From positions 1 to 6,350 of the forward strand of contig URUQ01000072.1 of assembly GCA_900551145.1 (NCBI GenBank): a DNA stretch of 6,350 bases. Direction: 5' to 3'. Numbering within the stretch: position 1 is the first letter of the stretch; each line of letters opens with the position of its first letter. The notes beneath the pieces were generated by a model. The model was given only the letters and a program-made list of their open reading frames with translations, ran no database searches and was not told the origin of the DNA. Below, in pieces: positions 1 through 3,674 of the stretch. This DNA comes from an uncultured Eubacteriales bacterium. GTDB lineage: Bacteria; Bacillota; Clostridia; Christensenellales; CAG-917. The position numbers were made by a program, and so were the translations under genes.

Positions 1-13
1 ATTAATAATTATG

Positions 14-38
14 AATTAATAATTAATAATTAATAATT
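14..38. repeat. AT-rich heptamer tandem repeat
   Basis: Three perfect copies of AATTAAT run from 14 to 34, followed by a partial copy (AATT). Similar TTAATAATT sequence occupies 1-10. The repeat is followed directly by the small hairpin at 40-60. I see no coding potential here. It may be simple AT-rich spacer or the edge of a dispersed intergenic repeat; the window alone cannot decide. Confidence 0.7.
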
Positions 39-39
39 G

Positions 40-60
40 CGGAAGGCGTAGCCTTATCCG
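40..60. repeat. small imperfect hairpin beside the AT repeat
   Basis: The arms are CGGAAGGC (40-47) and GCCTTATCCG (51-60), with a GTA loop. Eight base pairs form if the AT in the right arm is bulged out. There is no T-tract on the plus strand, so it is not an obvious terminator for an upstream gene. On the minus strand it runs into the AT-rich heptamers. A 10-base perfect palindrome, AAGTGCACTT, lies just downstream at 77-86. Confidence 0.4.
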
Positions 61-172
61 AACGCACACTTATTCAAAGTGCACTTATTAACGGAATGTG
101 CCTCTTCAAATTTATGTTGTTTTAAGAAATTCTTTATTTTCCGTTTAGACCGTTTTTATTGCTCGGTTGTAT

Positions 173-178
173 TATAAT
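173..178 (+). promoter_or_regulatory. -10 box of the first lipoprotein gene
   Basis: A perfect TATAAT lies 53 bases upstream of the ATG at 232. No good -35 hexamer is found 16-18 bases upstream: the sequence there is of the CCGTTT type. The gene may therefore need an activator or use an alternative sigma factor. The predicted start of transcription falls near 183-186, inside the palindromes at 181-206. Confidence 0.5.
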
Positions 179-180
179 AG

Positions 181-206
181 CGTCGTTGAGAACGACGATA
201 TATCGT
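181..206. promoter_or_regulatory. overlapping palindromes at the predicted transcript start (candidate operator or 5' hairpin)
   Basis: CGTCGTT (181-187) and AACGACG (191-197) form a perfect 7-base inverted repeat around GAG. It overlaps a perfect 12-base palindrome, ACGATATATCGT (195-206). Both sit between the -10 box and the ribosome binding site of the lipoprotein gene at 232. They could be a repressor operator over +1, or a stabilising hairpin at the mRNA 5' end. The symmetry is seen directly; the role is inferred. Confidence 0.4.
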
Positions 207-217
207 GAAAAAGTAAC

Positions 218-223
218 AAGGAG
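218..223 (+). promoter_or_regulatory. strong Shine-Dalgarno site
   Basis: AAGGAG is followed by eight bases and then the ATG at 232. This near-ideal site fixes the start of the lipoprotein gene and suggests efficient translation. Confidence 0.85.
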
Positions 224-231
224 ATATAAAA

Positions 232-1302
232 ATGAAAAAGACAGTTATTGCAATTCTTTCGGTTGTTCTCGTTCTTTCGCTCTCTATGGTAGCGCTCGTG
301 GCTTGCAACAAAGACGAAGCAAAAGCATCCAACTCGGAAGTTTTGGGCACGGCAGTAGCGGTTGCGGCACAATCCGCAATGGGCAATGCCTCCTCATCCG
401 CAACGGAAAACACTGAGGGTGATTTCAAAGCAGGCGTCAACCTCACGGTAGGCAACGGCAAAATCGACGTTGCGGCAGGCCCAAGCGTCAAGGGCATCGG
501 CGCAGCGGTTCAACCCGTTCTTGAAAAGACCATTTCACAAGTGGACAAATTCCTCGGTGAAAACGGCATCAAAGTTGAAAAAGTCGCAAGCGACAGAGAA
601 GGCTACACCGACAAGCTCGCAATCAGCGGTACTTACGTTGACGAAGAAACCGGCGACAGCAAAACTTATGAATATGCTCTTTACGTCGGCGTTCAAGGCG
701 GCGACGGTATCGACGGCAAGAAGGACTACACCTTCAACGCATTGATCGTTATCCCGACAAGCAGTGAACCTCTCGAATTTGCATTCAGCGGTACCGCAAC
801 GTATGACAAGAGCAAAGACACGATGATCTTCAACCTCGGCGCAAACGCAAACACGGAGGATGACTATGCAAACGCATTTGCAGGCATCAAAGCGTATGCA
901 ACCAAAAAAGGCACTGTCGTCGTCGAACTCAATGCGGGTGCAGGCGTCACGGAATCTATCGTTGCAAACGCAAGCGTGTCCGTTGAACTCGGCAAACTCG
1001 ACGAGAACAGATACGGCGCAGTAGTCACCGTAAGCGGAAGCGCAACGGTTGCAGGTTACGGTGCAAGCTTCAACGTTACGGCGAATGTTTATGCAAACAG
1101 TACCGAAGACGCAACCGATTTTAACATCAACGGCAAATTCGAAGCAACGATTGCTCTTCCTGACGTTCCGGTCGTGGGCGGCACGTACAAAGCTTCTGCT
1201 GATTTGAGCGGTAAGGCAAAATACGTTGTTGAAAACGACACTCTCGAAGTCGGCCTCAACGGCAACGTGACTTTCGAAAAAGTCCAAGAAGAAAACAAAT
1301 AA
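232..1302 (+). CDS. uncharacterised beta-rich lipoprotein
   Basis: I do not recognise a family for this 356-residue protein. It begins with a lipoprotein signal peptide: MKK, a hydrophobic stretch at residues 4-21, and a lipobox L22-V-A-C25. Cys25 is the only cysteine, so the mature protein should be lipid-anchored on the outer face of the membrane. After a low-complexity Ala/Ser/Asn linker (about 26-65) and one likely helix (about 84-110), the rest (about 115-350) is alternating short hydrophobic and polar stretches typical of beta-strands. These are rich in Gly, Ala, Val and Asn, with strand pairs such as YGAVVTVSGSATVAGYG near 261. There are no catalytic motifs, cell-wall sorting signal or transmembrane helices beyond the signal peptide. 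The start is fixed by the strong ribosome binding site at 218-223. It has its own -10 box and terminator, so it is a single-gene unit. A binding or structural surface role is possible but unproven. Coding status is confident; function is unknown. Confidence 0.9.
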   Translation: MKKTVIAILSVVLVLSLSMVALVACNKDEAKASNSEVLGTAVAVAAQSAMGNASSSATENTEGDFKAGVNLTVGNGKIDVAAGPSVKGIGAAVQPVLEKTISQVDKFLGENGIKVEKVASDREGYTDKLAISGTYVDEETGDSKTYEYALYVGVQGGDGIDGKKDYTFNALIVIPTSSEPLEFAFSGTATYDKSKDTMIFNLGANANTEDDYANAFAGIKAYATKKGTVVVELNAGAGVTESIVANASVSVELGKLDENRYGAVVTVSGSATVAGYGASFNVTANVYANSTEDATDFNINGKFEATIALPDVPVVGGTYKASADLSGKAKYVVENDTLEVGLNGNVTFEKVQEENK

Positions 1303-1327
1303 TCTCGCATTAGATTATCGAAAAACA

Positions 1328-1358
1328 CAAAAACCTCTACTTTACGTAGGGGTTTTTG
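1328..1358 (+). terminator. intrinsic terminator of the first lipoprotein gene
   Basis: Thirteen paired bases form between 1328-1340 and 1346-1358, with one G-T wobble and a five-base loop (TTTAC). The descending arm carries GGGGTTTTTG. It lies 25 bases after the stop codon. The ascending arm is A-rich, so it could also act on minus-strand transcripts. Confidence 0.9.
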
Positions 1359-1479
1359 TCATAAAACGATTGAACGCTCTAGCAATTAAACACGAGGCAA
1401 TATAAATCCGGATCGGAAAACGTTTATAATAAACGACAAAGAGCACCGAAACAGCGTTGGAAATCTACGGTTTAGTTCT

Positions 1480-1510
1480 TTGACAATTTGTGCTATAAAT
1501 AATATATAAT
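1480..1510 (+). promoter_or_regulatory. orphan plus-strand promoter-like element
   Basis: A perfect TTGACA lies at 1480-1485. Possible -10 boxes are TATATA at 1503-1508 (17-base spacer) and TATAAT at 1505-1510 (19-base spacer). TGCTATAAA at 1491-1499 also resembles an extended -10. No open reading frame follows; transcription from here would meet the hairpin at 1528-1547 almost at once. It points toward the 3' end of the convergent sigma factor gene. It may drive a very short RNA, or be a chance match in AT-rich DNA. Confidence 0.4.
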
Positions 1511-1527
1511 AGAAAAATTTGCAAAAT

Positions 1528-1551
1528 CGAGCTGTTTTTACGGCTCGTTTT
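1528..1551 (+). terminator. hairpin with short T-tract (possible terminator)
   Basis: CGAGCTG (1528-1534) pairs with CGGCTCG (1541-1547), seven pairs including one G-T wobble, around a loop of TTTTTA. TTTT follows at 1548-1551. It is terminator-like on the plus strand and lies about 20 bases after the promoter-like element at 1480-1510. Confidence 0.45.
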
Positions 1552-1558
1552 CAATATA

Positions 1559-1583
1559 AAAACCGCAAGATTATTGCGGTTTT
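1559..1583 (-). terminator. intrinsic terminator of the sigma factor gene, overlapping its stop codon
   Basis: AAAACCGCAA (1559-1568) pairs perfectly with TTGCGGTTTT (1574-1583), ten pairs with a five-base loop. Read on the minus strand, the descending arm ends in TTTTT, as expected for a terminator. The TAA stop (1571-1573) sits in the loop, and the last three codons lie in the ascending arm. The plus strand also has a TTTTGTT tail, so it may stop transcripts from both sides. Confidence 0.85.
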
Positions 1584-2128
1584 GTTCTGTCGAGAAGTTT
1601 TTTGATTTTCTTTTTTGCCGAGTATATTGTGTTGTCCACTTTCTTTTGTTCTATGCCCAGTTCTTTTGCGATGTCGGCGTAGCTCATACACTCTATGTAT
1701 AATTTAAGCACCGCAAATTCCGTGGGGGTGAGGGTGGACGCGATTGCGTCGAGAAGCAATGAGGACGCCTCGTTTTCAAGCAATAAATTTTCGGGGTCGG
1801 CATCCGTGTTTTGGAAATCGTCGTCGAGATTGACTTCTTCGACTTTGCAAGACGTCTTTCTTACGGCGTCTACTATTGCGTTTTTTACACATCTCGACGC
1901 ATACGTTTTGAATGACGCACCCGCACTTTCGTCGTACGTGCGTATGGCGCGGATAAGTCCAAGCATACCGTATCCTGCAAGGTCGTCCGTGTCCGCAACG
2001 CCCGTCGCACCAAAGGAACGCGCAATGGATTTGGTAAGATTGAGATAGTTCAAAGCGACGGCGTTTTCTGCCGTCAAATCACCTTGTTGTGCTTTGAGTA
2101 TAAGTTGGTTTTCTTGCTCTTTATTCAT
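1571..2128 (-). CDS. sigH: RNA polymerase sigma factor, SigH-like
   Basis: This 185-residue sigma-70-family protein would direct RNA polymerase to alternative promoters. Region 2 (about 20-92) includes the core-binding stretch DDLAGYGMLGLIRAI (48-62) and the -10-recognition helix around SFKTYASRCVKNAIVDAVR. Region 4 (about 133-179) has a helix-turn-helix, SYADIAKELGIEQKKVDNTI. It closely resembles the end of Bacillus SigH, where SYQEISDEL and KSIDNALQRVKRKLEKYL occupy the same places. Position downstream of mrnC and rlmB matches the Bacillus subtilis sigH locus, where SigH controls transition-phase and early sporulation genes. The protein is shorter than Bacillus SigH (218 residues), lacking part of the N-terminus and linker. 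ATG at 2128 is chosen because the in-frame upstream extension is Arg-rich and lies in hairpin-rich DNA; no good ribosome binding site precedes it. Sigma-factor identity is near certain. SigH assignment is likely, resting on region 4 and synteny; its regulon here is unknown. Confidence 0.85.
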   Translation of the reverse strand: MNKEQENQLILKAQQGDLTAENAVALNYLNLTKSIARSFGATGVADTDDLAGYGMLGLIRAIRTYDESAGASFKTYASRCVKNAIVDAVRKTSCKVEEVNLDDDFQNTDADPENLLLENEASSLLLDAIASTLTPTEFAVLKLYIECMSYADIAKELGIEQKKVDNTIYSAKKKIKKLLDRTKPQ

Positions 2129-2149
2129 GGTTTTATAGTATGCTCTTAT

Positions 2150-2180
2150 TCGAAGATGGAACTTCGAGCCGCAAGGCGGC
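2150..2180. repeat. two adjacent small hairpins upstream of sigH
   Basis: TCGAAG (2150-2155) pairs with CTTCGA (2162-2167) around ATGGAA. Directly beside it, GCCGC (2168-2172) pairs with GCGGC (2176-2180) around AAG. On the minus strand they would lie in the 5' leader of the sigma factor mRNA, about 20-50 bases before its ATG. Confidence 0.5.
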
Positions 2181-2209
2181 GAGCCTGTCGAGCGTCGAGG
2201 TTGACGGTT

Positions 2210-2273
2210 GTACACGCGACTGCGCCGTGTTGTTGCGTAGCGGCGCACAAAGCGCGTGACATAATGAGTGTAC
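2210..2273. repeat. long compound inverted repeat
   Basis: TGCGCCG (2221-2227) pairs with CGGCGCA (2241-2247) around a 13-base loop. CACGCG (2213-2218) pairs with CGCGTG (2253-2258). The outermost GTACAC (2210-2215) can instead pair with GTGTAC (2268-2273). The two outer pairings share bases 2213-2215, so they are mutually exclusive. The resulting stem-loop of 46-64 bases is GC-rich and has no T-tract. Confidence 0.55.
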
Positions 2274-2303
2274 GATATTTATCTATCCGAAGACCGAGTG
2301 TTG

Positions 2304-2356
2304 CCCCCTGCGGAGCAGTTCCGTGGGTTCCCTCAAGCAAAGCGCAGAGGGGGAAC
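2304..2356. repeat. C-rich/G-rich inverted repeat
   Basis: CCCCCTGCG (2304-2312) pairs with CGCAGAGGGGG (2343-2353) if two bases are bulged. Alternatively, GTTCCCTC (2327-2334) pairs with GGGGGAAC (2349-2356), with one wobble. The two structures share the G-run and would compete. No T-tract follows on either strand, so a terminator role for rlmB is not supported. Confidence 0.45.
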
Positions 2357-2424
2357 GGAATAGGGGAAAAACATGAGGAAGGGGGAAGTTGCATTTAAGA
2401 AGTTATGACATTCGGCGCAAAGTG

Positions 2425-3147
2425 TTATCTTCTTTGTCTTACAGCCTCATACAATACTATTCCCGCCGCGACGGAGGCGTTGAGGGAATTGACTTTGCCG
2501 TATTGCGGAATGGTCAAAGTGTCGTCGCAAAGGTCCTTGGTGAGGCGGTGAATCCCTTCGCCTTCGCTGCCGATTACGATTGCAAGATTCCCGTTGAGAT
2601 TTGCGTCTTTCGGGGCTTTACCGTCAAAATCCGTCGCATAAACCCATACGTTTTGCTCTTTGAGCATTCTTATGGTGTCGTTGATATTGGTGACTTTTGC
2701 GATGAGAGTATGCTCCGTCGCACCGCAAGCAACCTTGACTACGGTGTCGTTGACGCTTACGCTTCTATGCTTTGGTATGACTATGCCGTGTGCACCGAAG
2801 CACTCCGCGCTACGAATAATCGCTCCAAGGTTGTGGGGATCGGTTATACCGTCCAAAATCACTATGAGAAGGGGCTCGTCCTTTTGTTTGGCAAGGTTGA
2901 TTATGTCCTCGACATCGCAGTATTCAAAGTCCGTAACGGCGGCAACCACGCCTTGGTGATTTCCGCCCGCGGCGAGCTTGTCGAGCATATTTTTGTCCAC
3001 ATAACTCACAACCGTGCGCGCTTCTTTTGCGAGCTTATGAACGGAAGAAAGCATAGGGTCAAATTCACCTTTTTGCATAAAAAGTTTGTCAATGGTTTTG
3101 CCTGCGCGGTAGGCTTCTTTTACGGGATTGCGTCCATAGATATACAT
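2425..3147 (-). CDS. rlmB: 23S rRNA (guanosine-2'-O-)-methyltransferase RlmB (TrmH/SpoU family)
   Basis: RlmB uses S-adenosylmethionine to methylate the 2'-hydroxyl of a conserved guanosine in the peptidyl-transferase region of 23S rRNA (G2251 in Escherichia coli). At 240 residues it has normal family length. The N-terminal substrate-binding domain opens with YGRNPVKEAYRAGK (4-17). The C-terminal SPOUT knot domain has all three family motifs: DPHNLGAIIRSAECFG (103-118) with catalytic Asn106 and Arg112, the cofactor loop VIGSEGEGI (191-199), and IPQYGKVNSLNASVAAGI (213-230). ATG at 3147 is preceded by AGAGGG six bases upstream, placed right after the mrnC stop. It lies 12 bases behind mrnC, so the two are almost certainly co-transcribed and both act on 23S rRNA. 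TrmH-family paralogues acting on tRNA are possible in principle, but the N-terminal domain and the locus favour RlmB. Confidence 0.93.
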   Translation of the reverse strand: MYIYGRNPVKEAYRAGKTIDKLFMQKGEFDPMLSSVHKLAKEARTVVSYVDKNMLDKLAAGGNHQGVVAAVTDFEYCDVEDIINLAKQKDEPLLIVILDGITDPHNLGAIIRSAECFGAHGIVIPKHRSVSVNDTVVKVACGATEHTLIAKVTNINDTIRMLKEQNVWVYATDFDGKAPKDANLNGNLAIVIGSEGEGIHRLTKDLCDDTLTIPQYGKVNSLNASVAAGIVLYEAVRQRR

Positions 3148-3153
3148 AGCGTA

Positions 3154-3159
3154 CCCTCT
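3154..3159 (-). promoter_or_regulatory. Shine-Dalgarno site of rlmB abutting the mrnC stop
   Basis: On the minus strand, AGAGGG directly follows the mrnC TAA (3160-3162) and stands six bases before the rlmB ATG at 3147. This tight packing suggests translational coupling. Confidence 0.75.
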
Positions 3160-3585
3160 TTATCCTTCGATATTATCTTCAAAGCATACGGACAAAAACT
3201 CGTTGAGTCGAGCGGTGTTGCCCGTAAGATATAAGTACCCGAGTACTGCCTCGAAACCGCTTGCTCTGCGATATTCGCTCATTTCGGCGTGTTTTGCGCT
3301 CGTTTGCACTTTGCAATTGCGCGCTCTGCGGAAGACGTCTTGTTCCTCCTCATCAAAAAGGGGAAGGAGTTTTTCCGCTTCGGCGGCTTGAGAGACCGCT
3401 TTGACCACTTTGATGACTTCGTGATGCAACGCCCCCGTCTTTTGGGTAGAGCCAATTGTTACGCGAGTGCGCGTATAGAGAGATTGCACCGCGTCTCCCA
3501 CGAAAGCCAAAGCCATAGGGTGAAGCGCAAGAGCGTCTTTTTTGGATATAGGCGTTTGCATATAGAAGATAGAATTGTCACTCAT
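3160..3585 (-). CDS. mrnC: Mini-ribonuclease III
   Basis: Mini-III is a small dimeric RNase III-type nuclease without a double-stranded-RNA-binding domain. In Bacillus subtilis it trims 23S rRNA precursor ends. This 141-residue product matches the usual length (143 in B. subtilis). The RNase III signature is split in the usual way: HPMALAFVGDAVQSLY (22-37) carries the catalytic Asp31, equivalent to Asp23 of B. subtilis. RRARN (86-90) and YRRASGFEAVLGYLYL (95-110) supply the other conserved acidic and structural residues, with Glu102 in the FEA motif. ATG at 3585 is preferred. A TTG at 3621 would start inside the promoter's -35 region, and ATG at 3561 would remove eight residues. No ribosome binding site is visible for 3585, and the promoter places transcription almost at the ATG. 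It is followed 12 bases later by rlmB. Product call is very secure; the exact start is less so. Confidence 0.92.
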   Translation of the reverse strand: MSDNSIFYMQTPISKKDALALHPMALAFVGDAVQSLYTRTRVTIGSTQKTGALHHEVIKVVKAVSQAAEAEKLLPLFDEEEQDVFRRARNCKVQTSAKHAEMSEYRRASGFEAVLGYLYLTGNTARLNEFLSVCFEDNIEG

Positions 3586-3592
3586 AACTTGT

Positions 3593-3621
3593 ATTTTAGC
3601 ACATAAAGTAGGGATTGACAA
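3593..3621 (-). promoter_or_regulatory. mrnC-rlmB promoter (minus strand)
   Basis: On the minus strand, TTGTCA (3616-3621) is followed by a 17-base spacer and TAAAAT (3593-3598), each one mismatch from consensus. Predicted transcription starts near 3586, next to the mrnC ATG at 3585, which would give a leaderless or nearly leaderless mRNA. Its -35 box lies on the same bases as the -35 box of the divergent plus-strand promoter. Confidence 0.65.
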
Positions 3622-3643
3622 TAAACAATTATGATAATAAAAT
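3615..3643 (+). promoter_or_regulatory. promoter of the transglutaminase-like lipoprotein gene (plus strand)
   Basis: A perfect TTGACA (3615-3620), a 17-base spacer and TAAAAT (3638-3643) form a near-consensus vegetative promoter. Predicted transcription starts near 3650, leaving a leader of about 25 bases that includes the ribosome binding site. The -35 hexamer overlaps that of the opposing mrnC promoter by five bases. Confidence 0.75.
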
Positions 3644-3661
3644 ATTTATATAAACAGGACG

Positions 3662-3667
3662 AGAAGG
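3662..3667 (+). promoter_or_regulatory. Shine-Dalgarno site
   Basis: AGAAGG is followed by seven bases and the ATG at 3675, fixing the start. Its AAGG can pair with the CCTT just before the ATG (AAGG-TAT-CCTT), a weak hairpin that might slightly reduce access. Confidence 0.75.
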
Positions 3668-3674
3668 TATCCTT

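Larger units (their letters stand above)
1303..1570. other. AT-rich convergent intergenic region
   Basis: No credible gene is visible between the stop codons of the lipoprotein gene (+) and the sigma factor gene (-). It holds the terminator at 1328-1358, a perfect inverted repeat CGTTTAT-A-ATAAACG at 1421-1435, a promoter-like element at 1480-1510, and hairpins at 1528-1547 and 1559-1583. GC content over 1381-1560 is about 32%. Confidence 0.7.
2129..2424. other. GC-rich, hairpin-dense gap between rlmB and sigH
   Basis: No credible gene is seen in these 296 bases. Open frames exist on both strands but give Arg/Cys-rich products without ribosome binding sites. GC over 2161-2400 is about 56%, against about 30% in the other intergenic regions. 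It contains a chain of inverted repeats: 2150-2167, 2168-2180, 2213-2258 and 2304-2356. None has a clear T-tract, so they are not obvious terminators. The segment may be a dispersed intergenic repeat, a structured leader of the sigma factor mRNA, or a non-coding RNA. Confidence 0.6.

Noticed and set aside
14..86. AT-rich repeats and palindromes as a CRISPR array or replication origin
   Set aside because: The repeats are only 7 bases, contiguous and without spacers. No DnaA boxes or origin-associated genes are visible.
535..1287. 250-codon open frame antisense to the first lipoprotein gene
   Set aside because: It is Cys/Val/Phe-rich, has no ribosome binding site, and mirrors the codon bias of the sense gene, which has a signal peptide, a strong ribosome binding site and a terminator.
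2304..2356. G-rich hairpin as the rlmB terminator
   Set aside because: No T-tract follows the stem on the minus strand, so an intrinsic terminator is not supported.
2146..2394. 82-codon minus-strand frame and 104-codon plus-strand frame in the rlmB-sigH gap
   Set aside because: Both products are Arg/Cys/Pro-rich, lie across hairpins and lack ribosome binding sites. They reflect the GC-rich content of the gap.
2389..3234. 281-codon plus-strand frame opposite rlmB
   Set aside because: The minus strand encodes an unmistakable RlmB with all three SPOUT motifs; the plus frame is its shadow.
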